This document shows positions 46,838-59,055 of a stretch of DNA of 64,000 bases, piece after piece. The position numbers and the translations under genes were made by a program. Source of the DNA: Porogramme epimiltina (lineage: Eukaryota > Basidiomycota > Agaricomycetes > Polyporales > Polyporaceae); the NCBI GenBank assembly GCA_900155495.1, contig FTLJ01000560.1:1-64000 (forward strand), read 5' to 3'. The notes under the pieces are model-generated. The model saw only the letters and a list, made by a program, of their open reading frames with translations. It had not been told where the DNA came from and ran no database searches. Every line of letters starts with the position of its first letter. Position 1 is the stretch's first letter.

Positions 46838-47795
46838 ATGGCCAGCCAGATCAGCAAGAAGCGCAAGTTCGTCGCTGACGGTGTCTTCCGCGCCGAGTTG
46901 AACGACTTCTTCACCCGCGAGCTCTCCGAGGAGGGTTACTCTGGCTGCGACGTCCGTGTCACCCACGCCCGCACTGAGGTGAGTTTTCCCTTGAGGAAGT
47001 GCTAGGACTACTATGAATCCCCTCTTCCTCTTAAGATCATCATCCGCGCTACCCACACCCAGGAGGTCCTCGGTGAGAAGGGTCGCCGCATCCGCGAGCT
47101 CACCGCGCTCGTCCAGAAGCGCTTCAAGTTCCCCGATAACTCTCTTGAGCTCTACGCCGAGAAGGTCCAGTACCGCGGTCTCTCTGCGATTGCTCAGTGC
47201 GAGTCTCTCCGCTACAAGCTTCTCGGTGGTCTTGCCGTCCGCCGGTGAGTCTAAATATTTCCTCTTATTCGGCCAAAAACTCAAGTTTCCTTTCAGCGCT
47301 TGCTACGGTGTCCTCCGCTTCGTTATGGAGTCTGGTGCCAAGGGTTGCGAGGTTGTCGTCTCTGGCAAGCTCCGTGCTGCCCGTGCCAAGTCGATGAAGT
47401 TCACCGACGGTTTCATGATCCACTCCGGTCAGCCCGCGGTTGAGTTCGTCGACTACGCCGTCCGGCACGTCATGCTCCGCCAGGGTGTCCTTGGTATCAA
47501 GGTTAAAATGTACGCCAAACTACAATCCTGTGACCCTGTACACGACACTGACTGCTCGCGTTCTTTCAGCATGAAGGGCTGGGACCCCGAGGGTCAGCTT
47601 GGCCCCCGCAAGCCCCTCCCCGACTCCGTCCAGATCCTCGAGCCTCCTCTCGACAAAATTGTGGCCGAGCCCACGTCCGAGCAGCGCGAGCCCGCCGTTG
47701 TTGCTGCGCCCGCGCCCGCCCCGGAGGAAGCCGCTGCGTACCCCCCTCAGGAGGGCTTCCAGCAGGGCTTTGAGCAGCCTGCTGCTGCGTTCTGA
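46838..47795 (+). CDS. RPS3: 40S ribosomal protein S3 (uS3)
   Basis: Four exons (46838-46978, 47036-47244, 47297-47509, 47570-47795) encode 262 aa. [20 protein letters not shown], then [20 protein letters not shown] (the KH-type GxxG loop region), [40 protein letters not shown] and [20 protein letters not shown] are diagnostic. The Pro/Ala/Gln-rich tail ([20 protein letters not shown]) is variable in fungi. C-ending codon bias indicates high expression. Confidence 0.96.
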
Positions 47796-48634
47796 TTTTA
47801 TGTCATTTGTATATGTCGTACGCTGTTGCCACGCAATCACCATGCTTTTGGGACACATCCCTGTTGTACAATGAACTCAGACTATGTCTACTGACTCGCG
47901 TGCAAGCTTGGAAGTTGCGAGACGTAGGCTGACTCTGGCTGACCCGAATCTATTAGGGCGCTTGTCCTAACGTGATAAGATGGATTGAGGCATCACAAGC
48001 GCTTTGAGCTGGCATCTCAGCGCTCCTGCAGCTGCCAACGGCTACCAACTTGCAAATGGACTGTGACTCCGGGTGACTATACTGTATGGACAACGATGGA
48101 CCTATAACCACCCCCTGGCTTGGCATCTCGCCGGACCTGGTGCCTCTGTCCGCGATGCTCAATTGGCCCCGGGCATCATCGGTGCACTCTCAAGAAAGCC
48201 CCGTTTCCCCGAGTGACGCCGCCTTGTGACGCCCTGTGCAGACTTCTTTGCTATAATCAACGTTACCGTTTCCCCGCCAGCCCCATGTGCCTTATCGCCC
48301 CGCTCCATCTTTTTCGACCAATTCTCCGATTGTGCTCGCACGGGGGTCGCCGCGACACCGCCCGAACCGCCCATCGCGCCCCACCCGTACATTCTGGGCC
48401 GGATTGAACAGTCCACCAAGTCATCCGCCCGGCGACAGGCGGGCTGGCACGTCCCAACGCGTCTGCGGTGAGTCTTGTGTCGGCCTCCACGCGGCTGCAG
48501 CTCCCACTGACGACGGCCGTGTGCCAGCCTGAGCTCGGAAGCGTGATCGCAACACGCGAGACCACTGCTTCGTCTTCGGCTCTTTCTCCAATTATGGGCG
48601 GCAGCCTCGCTCTCCTGGGGGCCAGTCTCCGAGA
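47796..48634. other. Intergenic: RPS3 3' flank and PL8 upstream region
   Basis: 0.84 kb. A 250-codon minus-strand frame crosses into the PL8 signal-peptide exon and has no motif, so it is not called. Confidence 0.5.
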
Positions 48635-48640
48635 TATAAG
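48635..48640 (+). promoter_or_regulatory. TATA-like box of the PL8 gene
   Basis: gagatataagagagg lies about 75-80 bases upstream of the ATG at 48715. Confidence 0.45.
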
Positions 48641-48714
48641 AGAGGTCGACAACGACGACATGTCTTGTCTTCCAAGCCCCTGCAGTGTCGGCTACCTGCT
48701 TATCCTCGGAGACA

Positions 48715-51468
48715 ATGCTCGGCACGCACCCCCTCCGCGCGGCACCCGTGCTCCTTCCCCTCGTTGCTGCGGCGCTGTCTGTTGCCGTCCCAGGCGCGGC
48801 GTCCGTCGTCCCCACCGCGCGTGCGTCCGTCGACGACGACATCCAGACCGTCACCGAGCGCAGATTTGCGACCATCGTCGGCGCAACTACCGGCGCGTCC
48901 TCCATTTCCACCTGGTTGGTGAATCATGCATGTTCAGCGTCGACTCCATTTCTCATGGGCACTTTCAGGCTTTCCACCCTGCAGTCCAACGGGCAATGGC
49001 CAGACGTTGACTACACCACAGGCTGTGATGCCCCCACGGCGAACTGGAAAGCGGAGACCCATTGGTCACGCATTTGTGAGCTGCGGGCACCGCTTAGCCA
49101 GCGCTCTGATCTAACCACGTCTCTGCGCGCTTGCAGTGACCTTCTCTTCGGCCTGGCACGGCGGCTTCAAGAACGCCGCACAATGGGTGCAGAGCGACCA
49201 GGTCCGCGCCGCTATCTCGTCTGCCATGGACTTTTGGTTCGCGAACGACTTTGCGATCCCGGCGTGCCTGGACTCCGGAGGCGATGACGCCTGTCCGTGC
49301 GGCACTCCCGGTCTCTGGAACACAAATTGGTTTTCGAACGTATGCCTCTTTCCCTATCTGCATACATACTGCCCTCCGTACAACTGCATGTCCTGATTCT
49401 TCTTCTTCTTCTTTCACTGTGGCAGGTCATCGGTGTTCCGACGTTTGTCGGGGAAGTGTGCCTCTTGCTCGGCGACTCGCTCACCACATCTGAGCTTGGG
49501 AATTGCACGAAATTTACCGGGAGGAGCTTCGCCACATTCGACACCGGAATCAACGGCGTGAGCGCAATCACAGGCGCGAACGCCCTCGACATCGCGAGCA
49601 TCGGCATCGACGAGGGCCTCCTCACGCAGAACGCGACGCTCATCGCCGCCGCGTTCGGCCGCGTGCATGATGACGCTGTTGTCCAGAATGCGGTGAAGGC
49701 GGACGGCATTAGAGCGGATGGCTCCTTTGGCCAGCACACCGGCATCATCTACAACGGCAACTATGGCAAAGATTAGTGAGTACTCTTACCTCATCTGAGA
49801 ATAGGTTCCCTAATTTTTCCTTTAGCGAGAACGACCTTTTCTCTTTTGAGATTGAAGCCGGTGGAACCCAGTTCCAGGCCGGTAGCGACTCGAGGGCAGC
49901 CGTAGAGACACTAGTTGATGGGGACCAATGGATGATTTACCGCAACATATTCACTGACGTTCTCCACTGGGACTTTGTGGGTTTTGCGGTGTGTTCCTTG
50001 TGCTTCGTTTTGCTGACCATATCTTTCAGAGCGTTCTGGGGAGGTTCCTAACAGATCCTGTGATCGATGACCAGTGCGTAAAACTTCACTATCCCCACCG
50101 GCCGTTGCGGTAATAGGCTGACCGTGTGATTACAGTGCCTCAGCAAGTATCAAGACCAACCTAACTCAGCTGCAAGTTCTAGGCCAACTTTGGGGCTCTG
50201 ATGTCATCACAGACGTTTTTAACAACCTCTCTTTGAATACCACTACGGCCAACTCGGGAAATCTAATCGGAAACCGCATCTTTTACGCCAACGACTACGT
50301 CGTGAGTTATTTGTGGAGCAATCTATCAATACCCTATTAACATCCGTCCGCTAAGGTTCAACGGGGTCCCGGGTATGTGACCACCCTTCGGATGTACTCC
50401 AAGAGGACCCAAAATACGGAGTGCACCGATGAGGCGAACAACTTCGGATTCCACCTCGCCGACGGAGCGGTGTATACCCATATTAACGGCGACGAGTACG
50501 AAGACTTGGTCGCAGCATGGGACTGGAATCTCATCCCCGGCATTACCGTCGACTACGGCGCAACCCCGCTCGTGTGCAATATGACGCGCAAAACCGGCAC
50601 CCAGACCTTCGTCGGTGGCGCATCCGATGGGACATTGGCATCTGTCGCAATGCGGTATGAAAACCCGATCAACAAGGAACTCAACTGGCGCAAGACATGG
50701 TTTTTCCTCCCCGACGATGTGCAGCTCGTTATGGTCGCGCGTATCACGTCCACCTCAGACGCACCCGTTCTCTCCGTTCTCGACCAGCGCAAACTCACGG
50801 GCGACGTCGTCGTCAACGGCGCCACGACGTCCGGCGGCAACTTCACGGGCCCGAGCACGCTCTGGCACGGCGGCGTCGGCTACGTCTTCAACACTACGGA
50901 TCCCGTCACACTCAACGTGTCCGCCACGCCGCGCCCGACCAATTGGACCGCAATTGGCGCGTCCGCGCAGCCTCCGGGGATGGTCGACATGTTCACCGCG
51001 TTCCTCACCCACGATGACACCACGGCGGACATCGCGTACTTTGTGCTCCCCGGCACGCCCGACGCGGACACGTTCGCGAGCAAGGCGCAGGTCGTGCAGG
51101 CGGGCGTGCGCACGATCCGCAACGACGGCTCGATCTCCGCCGCGGTCGACACCGCGCACGGGCCGACCGCGTTCGGCGTGTTCTGGGAGACCAACGGCGG
51201 GTCGTTCACGATCCCCGCGGCCGCGGCGGGTGGCGCGACGCTCAAGGTCGCGTCGACGGGGAGCGCGAACGTTGTTGTTAGGATGGACACGTGGGCGGTC
51301 ACCGTCGCGGACCCGACGCAGCTGCTTACGAACCTCACCCTCACGTTCACGCTCGGCTCGGGCACTGTGCCCGCGGGGTGGGGGACGTCGAAGACGAAGA
51401 CGCTCTCGATCACCCTGCCGACTGGAGGAGTTGCAGGGAACAGTGTGACGCAGACGCTCCCGGCATGA
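48715..51468 (+). CDS. Polysaccharide lyase family 8 (secreted)
   Basis: PL8 lyases split uronic-acid-containing polysaccharides by beta-elimination. A signal peptide (MLGTHPLRAAPVLLPLVAAA) starts the protein. The alpha/alpha toroid region includes FSSAWHGGFKNAAQWVQSDQ, LWNTNWFSNVIGVPTFVG with the conserved Asn, and ADGSFGQHTGIIYNGNYGKD with the catalytic His and Tyr. The beta-sandwich half, mostly one long exon (50358-51468), holds YVTTLRMYSKRTQNTECTDE, HINGDEYEDLVAAWDWNLIP and ITVDYGATPL, matching GDEY...WDWN.IPG of PL8. About 780 aa. The substrate (hyaluronate, chondroitin, xanthan or glucuronan type) cannot be read from the motifs. It probably acts on host or fungal glycans outside the cell. 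Confidence 0.88.
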
Positions 51469-51938
51469 AGGGACCTGCTGGGTGTACGAAGTGCATAAGG
51501 GCGCAAATAACCCCAGGTTTGATGGAAACCGCTGGGATGTTTTATCTGTATTATGCTCATGAGATCTTTCTGGATTGCTCTGCCTGTATGTACTGATTGT
51601 CACTGATATTGTCGTATTATTCTATATAAACGGTTTAGTGTGCTAACCGTCTCTCTTTGATCAACGATCTCGACACTGCTCAAACGACGCCGTGGAAGGC
51701 GGGCGCGCCCTCGATATTTCACGTCAGAGCGCGGTTCCCATTAAGAGGCCGAATATGATACAACTATGTAGCGATACATGCTCGTCGGAGAGTCCGAAAG
51801 CGCTAATGGGATACAGTGGGGTAACGGCGCCGCACCAGCAGCGAAGTGAAAAGAAGTCCGTGGCAATGTCCGTGGCGTCGTAAATGTCGCCCCCGATTTT
51901 CCATGCGGTGAGATGGGAGGGACCAAAGAGATTCAGCC
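51469..51938. other. Convergent 3' region of PL8 and SUR7-like genes
   Basis: 470 bases, partly AT-rich. No gene is seen. Confidence 0.5.
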
Positions 51939-52807
51939 TCACGCCTTGCCGGCAGCGACGTGGAGCTTCGCGAGAGAGCATACGACGGGGACAGCGTAGA
52001 ATGCGTAGCCAACCCACACCACTACAGCCGATTATCAGTAACGCGGTTTTAGGCGAGTCTTGAGAAGTGTCACTCACTGATGAAACCGTTGCTCGTCGAC
52101 GCGATGAGTTGGGGAGCACTGGAGCCCTCCTCGGAGATGTCGCGGTTGAAGTCCTCGACAGCCTTGCCGAACCACATCCGGATGACGAGGAATGAGGTGA
52201 TGCCAATGAGGAACCCGAGAAGGCCAATCCATGCAGTAGCGCGCTGCACCGTTGGTTTGTCGAAGACGTTGCCAAACTTGCCCATCTTTCCCCGGAATGA
52301 CGTCAGGGCGAAGAGGATGAAGAAGATGATGGTGAAGGCAAGCGAGACCCCGATAAACGCGGGCGTCGTGGCGGTGGGCGCAGTGAGCAGGTCGGGCGCG
52401 TTGCTTGGAAGCACAGAGAGGTCTGGGAAGACGTGGGTTGAGTTGTGGGCCGAGAATGAATATAGGATAGGACGCACCATAAGTGGGGGAGACAGTCGGC
52501 GACGTGCAGGTGGTAGGGCCGCCCTGGCTTGCACGCGAGCAAGAGCCTGTAGACGGGTTAGCACCGTCAACAAACGCATGAAAGCGATGGACATACCCAA
52601 TGCACCAAGGAAGACGGAAGGTCCATCAACGTTGTCCGACGACTTGGACTGCGTCAATGCGGTCGAAGGAGACACAGTCAAGAGGGAGACTTGGTCGGGG
52701 AACAGAATGACCGGTGCCAAGTACGCGAACAGGACGAGGATGAAAGACGTCAAAGAGAGGAGGGGAGCGAGGTAGAGGTTGATGGCCTTGGAGAGTCCGT
52801 TGATCAT
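51939..52807 (-). CDS. SUR7/PalI-like four-transmembrane protein
   Basis: The start MINGLSKAINLYLAPLLSLT contains TM1, followed by an exoplasmic loop (FPDQVSLLTVSPSTALTQSK, GALGSCSRASQGGPTTCT) with paired Cys, then VLPSNAPDLLTAPTATTPAF. TM2 is GVSLAFTIIFFILFALTSFR, TM3 is TAWIGLLGFLIGITSFLVIR, and TM4 (VWVGYAFYAVPVVCSLAKLH) lies in the last small exon ending AGKA (stop 51939-51941). At least three introns are removed; one restores the Cys-rich loop exon. SUR7/PalI family proteins organise plasma-membrane domains or take part in pH sensing, and the assignment here is by topology. The upstream in-frame residues before 52807 look like leader sequence. Confidence 0.75.
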
Positions 52808-53767
52808 TGTGGCTGCTATGAGGTATGCAAGTGAAGGGCGAGCGAGGGGTGCGGGTACGCAAGGACGTTGCGAAAGCGATTTAGTCAAGCAGAGAGCCGT
52901 GAGGTCGTGAGCTGAAGTTTAGGGAGCGTGACCCTGCCTGCGGGGAGAGTGGGATGGGACTGAAGGGATGTCGACTGGGACAATGGAGAGGGCATAGTCC
53001 GGGACGAGGAGCTTAAGTACGCAGTCGGCTGGCTAGATGGTCCGGCGGTGCATGCGCGCGAGAGAAGCATCGTGGGGAGTATGCGAAGAACAATAGGCAG
53101 ACAAGGCGAGGAGGGACGGAGCGAGGAAACAACAAAGAATATGTCGAGGACGAGTAACGAGGGTGTCGACCGCCCATTGTTCCCTCTTCGGGCGCGGGCG
53201 CTTCACGGCCCCTCCACAAGGGCCGACGCAGTCTCGGCCCTTGTTGCTCCGCGTCCACCACTGTTAGGTCTCCTCCACTCTATTACCTACGCCCCCTCGA
53301 AACATTGACTCTGACGTCTGCACAACTGTCTAAATCAAGCTCTTCTCAAAGATGTCGGCGCGACTTGATGGTCGATGACCGCGTCTAACTCGCAACATTT
53401 AGCTCCCAGCGCAAGGTAGGATCATGTGAAGCGCATTCCCATTGAGGACATCCTCTATACGGCCAAGTCCGGCCTTGGTGGAGGCCCATAGGCCCGGACA
53501 TTCCTTGCCACCGTCCTAAACGCTTCGAGTCATTAAGAGCTCGCAACGAGCCTAACTAATCGATAGGCGACGAGCGTGATCTTCCCCATATATTCAGTTC
53601 TTTCGACTCCTGGCTACACTTTCAACGCTTCAGCCTTCCCGCACCTCTGTTAGAGGTACACAAGAGGTCGCACGGTGTGCCTATCGTTGCTTATCTCCCC
53701 CAGTCGCGCAAACCTTGCTCACGGGTTTACAGTTTCATTCTCTAGATATCTCTTACCAGATACCACC
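52808..53767. promoter_or_regulatory. Divergent upstream region of SUR7-like and amidase 2 genes
   Basis: 0.96 kb between divergent starts. A TATA-like catatattc lies near 53588. No gene is seen. Confidence 0.4.
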
Positions 53768-55888
53768 ATGACCGCTGAGGCCACACCCCTCGCGCAGTGG
53801 AAGGAGCATGTCGCTGACAAGCTACGACGACGAGATGCGACCATCCCTTCCGAATGGGCCATCTCGCCTCTTCCCGAGAGCCAGGCGAATGTCATGGACG
53901 TTCCCGGCTCTTGTGGCCTCCTGTCCGACAAGGAGCTTGAAATTACGACGGTATCCGATGTTTCCGTGCTCTTGGGGAAGCTCACTGCCGGCGAATGGTC
54001 AGCAGTCGAGGTCACCACAGCCTTCAGCAAGAGGGCGGTCATTGCCCATCAAGCGGTGCGTGTATACGCTCTACTCCAATCCCTGAGCGCAACGATGTGC
54101 TAACGAATCGTATACGCTAGGTCAATTGTCTCGCAGAGGTTTTCATTGACAAGGCCTTAGAGCGTGCAGCGGAATTGGACGCATATTACCAGGCCCATGG
54201 CACGGTAATGGGTCCTCTTCACGGCCTTCCTATCTCCCTGAAGGACCAGTTCCCCATCAAAGGGCTTGAGACGACCATGGGTAATGCCATCATTTTATTA
54301 TCATAATCCCGTTTTAAACGAGAGCTATAGGTTACGCGGCATGGATTGGCAAGTACGCCGAAGACGATGCAGTACTTGTAAAGTTACTCCTCAAGGCGGG
54401 CGCGGTTCTGTTCGTGCGGACCAATGTCCCACAGACGTTGATGGTGAGAAGGAATTTCCAAGACTCGAATTTAAACGGAATATGATAACGTCGGGTATAG
54501 TGGGGCGAAACGTCCAACAACGTATTCGGTCGCACGCTCAACCCCTACAACCGTCGATTCACCCCAGCAGGATCGTCCGGAGGGGAGAGTGCGCTGATTG
54601 CGATGCATGGCAGCCTGCTAGGTGTCGGTTCCGACATCGGCGGGTATGTTCTACTTGCATTCATATCCAGCGCAGATTGCCGACTGCCCTTACAGGTCGA
54701 TTCGCGTTCCCGCGCATTTCTGCGGTCTCTATGGGTTCAAGCCATCCAGCGGCCGCATGCCAACGTATGGTATCGTTAACTCACTTGATGGCCAGGAGAC
54801 CGTGCTGTCATCCATAGGCCCCCTCAGTACATCCCTGTCTGGTGTGACGACCTTTGTCCGCTCAGTGCTCCAGGCGGAGCCGTGGAGGTACTGCCCGAAC
54901 ACATTCCCTAAGCCATGGTCCCAGGATGACTACGAGCTGAAGACGAGGGGCAATGGGAAGGAGCTGTGCTTCGGGATCATGTGGGACGAGGGGTCTGTCA
55001 AACCTCTTCCGCCTATTATCCGGGCTCTAGAAGCGACGAAGGAAGCGCTTAAAGTCGCAGGACATCGGGGTACGTATGCAGAACTTTGCTGTCTGAACAT
55101 TACCCAAGGGAATTCCTAGTGATTGACTGGAAGTCTCTGCGTCATGCCGAGTACGTTGCTGCGGCGGTAAGAGGGCACTTTCTTAGCCTACAATACCTTC
55201 TCTTACACCGTGGTGCCTGCTAGCGTTCTGCATGGCTCGGAGACGGGGGCGACGACTACAATTCGTGTCTCACTACTGGGGAGCCTCTCATCCAGTGCAT
55301 GGATCCTGATGCAGGTCCCGACTACATCCCTCCATTCCGCGTCAAGAGGGAAAGGATGACTGCATTTGAAGTGTGGCAACTCAACAAGGAGCGCCGAGCG
55401 TTGCGCAAGGCCCTTCTGGATCGCTGGCAGGCTACAGCTGAGCAAACCGGAACTGGGAGGCCTATCGATGGACTCATCTGTCCAGTGGCACCGTATCCTG
55501 CCGTTCCGCACGGTCAGACTAAGTAATAATTCAGAAGCTCAACCTCTCCGCGTACTGTGCTCACGTTGTTTACCAGGTCGTCACTCTACACCATTATTTG
55601 GAACACAATGGATTACCCCTCCCTGATCATTCCAGTGACCAAAGTGGACACAGTGTTGGATGCCAAACCCTCCCGGGAAGAATTTTGGAGCGAAGATGAC
55701 AAAGCAATTCACGATATGTGTACATATTCATTCATATTCAAGCTGTACGCGTGCTCAAAACTATCACAGATGACCCCGAACGCTTCGAGGGTCTTCCGGT
55801 TGGTGTCCAGGTCGTTGCGCCGAACTACCAGGAAGAAATCGTGTTGGGATTGGGAGAAGTGATAGACTCTGCGCTGAAGTTTAAATAG
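53768..55888 (+). CDS. Amidase (amidase-signature family), copy 2
   Basis: A paralogue of the gene at 43263-45520. The start MTAEATPLAQWKEHVADKLR is followed by LTAGEWSAVEVTTAFSKRAV, then VNCLAEVFIDKALERA. The catalytic Lys is in GPLHGLPISLKDQFPIKG, the Ser pair in AGSSGGESALIAMHGS, followed by LGVGSDIGGSIRVPAHFCGL. Later come GPLSTSLSGVTTFVRSVLQA, MTAFEVWQLNKERRALRKAL, EQTGTGRPIDGLICPVAP and MDYPSLIIPVTKVDTVLDAK. A 50-nt intron (near 55718-55768) restores MYDPERFEGLPVGVQVVAPN and the end IDSALKFK. It has short introns throughout and no frameshift. The substrate is unknown. Confidence 0.9.
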
Positions 55889-56137
55889 TCATAGTAGTAG
55901 TTGTTAACGTTGGGTAAATGAATGTATGATAAATGCCAAGGGATTATCGGATGCTGTAGTGTTTCCGTAGACTCAAGAGTAGTTGGATGACGCTATTGCC
56001 AAACGCGCGCAAACACCTCCGCGCCAAACTCGATCCAAAATTATTGCATGAGCGCCTAACTTGCTCACGCTCTCGCAGCCCCGGTTTGCTGCACAACGCC
56101 TGCACCCGCCCACCTCCCCCCTCCCTCTGCGACACTC

Positions 56138-58727
56138 ATGTCGGAAATCCAGGATGCGGTGATGCAGAATTCAGTGGTAGCCGAAGACCTGCCATTGCCT
56201 GCCCAGCTTGAGCTTCTGTCCAAGCTCATTGCAGAGAAGCCAGAAGCACTCGCCACCGGGAGCGAGGACCTCCGCAAGGCTGCTCTGGATGCTACGAAAT
56301 TCGTCTATGATCTTGGTGCGTAGCTCTGTAAATTACCTCTCCCCCCTGAGCTCAAGCCGGCCACGCGCAGCTCTGGACGCCGAAAAGCACGCCCTCGGTC
56401 GCGTGAACGAGATGCTCGAGTCCATCTCTCCGAGCCATGCCCCGCAGACGCGCTCGCAAACTGCAGCAGCCGAGAGCCGCAAGCGCAAACGCGATATGTC
56501 CGACGACGCGCCGTCCCCTGCCGCCCCCGCCGTGCCTTTCATGAAAGAGACGCCGCTCACAGAGCTGTTCGTGGACGGCATGTCGGACGAGCAGGTCTGG
56601 GCGGAGCTGGAGCTGCGCGCGGAGGGCGTGTGCGAACTACTCAACTACGCGCTCGACGGGGAGCTGAAGAATGCGGGCGATGAGGAGGAGGAGGACAGTG
56701 CCGGCGAGGACGCCGCGCGGGAGAGGAAGTTGAAGGAGGTGCGCCAGGCTCTCATAAACGAAGGTTTCGACCCTGCCACGCTGGAAGGGCTGAGCCTTGA
56801 AGACCTGCTTGGTGAGGACGACGACGAAGACAGCGACGAAGATGACGAGGACGATGAGGACGACGAAGACGAAGAAGAAGAGGACAGTGATGAGGAAGAT
56901 GAAGAAGACGAGGAGGAGGATGCAAGTGAAGACGGGGACCTTGGAGAAAGCGTGGAGGAGCTGCATGATCCCTCGGACGACGAAGACGATGACAATTTAG
57001 ATGTCGACGAGCCGTCCTTCCTAAATGGGGGGAAACGGACGCTGCGATTTAAACGCAAGGCCGGCGGTCATCCTATCCTTGACGATGGGTTTTTCGACCT
57101 TGCGGCATTTAATGCGGAGGTCGAGGCTGCAGAGTCCAAGAACGTCTCCCGGGGCAGACTCAGCAAGGACGATGAAGACGAGGAGGAGCTTGACCTCTTC
57201 GCTCCCGTCGACGATAGTGCCGCTTTTGAAGAGGAGGATATGGAGACTGGCGGAGGTGCGTCCTTACGTTCATTCTGGTGCCCCTTACTCACGGTCCGAT
57301 GTGAAGAGCTATTTTACAAGGACTTCTTCGACCCTCCTAGTCGTGTCCAAGTGCCAAAAGCGAAAAAGCCCTCTAAACCTATCGATGCGCCGTCTACAGG
57401 CAAGGTTCGTTTCAACGACGAAGTCAAGGTGAGGAAGATTAAGGCAAAAGGAAAGAACCTCCCTGTATCGGCTTTGTTCTATGAGGAGGGTGAAGACGAC
57501 GATGACGATGCGTATGAGGATGAGGATGTGGAGGACGAGGACGATGATGATGAGGATGAAGACGATGACGACGATGACGAAGGGATATTGGAAAACGAAG
57601 ACGACGACTCGGGAGATCTTGAGGACGAGGATATGTTGATGGAGGAGGACGAAGATGAGGAACATTCGGGTCTCGCGACTATACAGCGTCTCAAGGACGA
57701 TTTATTGGCTGACGACGATGAGGAAGAGCAGCAAGGTGTGTATACTCACCAGAGTCTCTCGTATTGCACGTGCTAATAAACATGCAGACATGTCAAGCTA
57801 CGAAAAACGCATGTCCACTCTTCGAGAAGAGATCGCTTCACTTGAAGCAGAAAATGTCAGCAAGAAAGACTGGACTTTGATGGGTGAAGCAACATCGCGG
57901 TCGCGACCACAAAATTCGCTCCTCGAAGAAGACTTGGAGTTCGAGCGTGTGATGAAGTCCGTCCCCGTCATCACGGAGGATGTTGTTCACAGCCTGGAGG
58001 AGCGCATTAAGGCGCGCATTCTTGAGGGACAGTTCGACGACGTCGTACGGAAACGGCCCATGGACGATAAACCTTTCCTCCCCTCGCGCTTCTTCGAGCT
58101 GCAAGACACCAAGTCAAAGCAGTCACTGGCCGAGATCTATGAAGACGAGTACACCGCTGCACAGACCGGCGGCGCGGCTGGCGAAGATCGCGACGGCAAG
58201 TTGAAGAAGGAGCACCAAGAGATAGAGAAGCTGTGGGAGGGTATCTGCGGCAAGCTCGACGCTCTCTGCAACGCACACTTTACGCCTAAAGCGGTGAGTA
58301 CCAGTTACATAGGCCGCATATAGGTCGATGCCTAAATTATCTCTTTCAGCCCAAGGCGACTATCACTAGTGTTTCGAACGTGGCTGCTGCAACATTGGAG
58401 TCAGCACTTCCGACGACGAAGGCAACATCGGCTATGCTTGCCCCCGAGGAAGTCTTTGCGCCCGGCTCGAGCGAGCTGCGTGCGCGTAGTGAACTTACGC
58501 CAGCGGAGAAGCGCGCTGTCAGGAATAAGCGCAAGAAGGCCGGCAAAAAGGCGCGCGACGCGATCGAGCAGAGTGTGCAGAAGTTTGGCCGTCCCAAGGG
58601 TGTCGGGGACGTGAAGCGACAGAAGGAAGCGGCACTCAAGACGCTAGTCAAGAGCGGCAAGGGGGTCACCGTCGTTGGCAAGAAGAGCAAGGAGCTGGAG
58701 GACAAACGTGGGCGAGGCAAGACATGA
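56138..58727 (+). CDS. MPP10: MPP10, U3 snoRNP component for 18S rRNA processing
   Basis: Mpp10 is part of the small-subunit processome and is needed for cleavages that release 18S rRNA. The start is MSEIQDAVMQNSVVAEDLPL. The protein shows PFMKETPLTELFVDGMSDEQ, then long Asp/Glu tracts at ~56811-56940 and 57484-57660, and the conserved core KRTLRFKRKAGGHPILDDGF, FDLAAFNAEVEAAE, YKDFFDPP, KVRFNDEVKVRKIKAKGKNL. Later come YEKRMSTLREEIASLEAENV, DWTLMGEATSRSRPQNSLLE, EDLEFERVMKSVPVITED, DDKPFLPSRFFELQDTKSKQ and the basic tail RNKRKKAGKKARDAIEQSVQ. Introns lie near 56319-56370, 57255-57303, 57735-57787 and 58294-58350. The acidic tracts are made of GAN/GAR codons and are prone to length change. 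Confidence 0.94.
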
Positions 58728-59055
58728 TTCTAGTCGAGGTGTTCTGCATGCTGTATCCTTACCATCTCTTTTACCTCATTATTGTCATTGGGCTTCGGAG
58801 CGACCGTACCTCGTGTGGCTCGACTGTTGCCTGAGATGCCTGGAACGGTCTCTCGCGGTCTGATAGGACATTCGGAAAGAAACAGCCCTACTGAGCCCGT
58901 AACCGCTTCAATAACAGCCCTGCACGTGACGCCTGCGCGGCACTTTAAGTGTAGCAGCTGTGGCAGTAGCGCACAGCAACAGCCCTTGCCACCTCCCATC
59001 GTCGCCCATCCCCCCGTCGCTCCCACTCGTATACACCACCAACCTCTCCGCCAGC
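58728..59055. other. Short intergenic region between MPP10 and the SEC9-like gene
   Basis: 328 bases. No gene is seen. Confidence 0.5.

Noticed and set aside
48159..48911. 250-codon minus-strand frame upstream of PL8
   Set aside because: Overlaps the PL8 signal peptide exon and has no recognisable domain.
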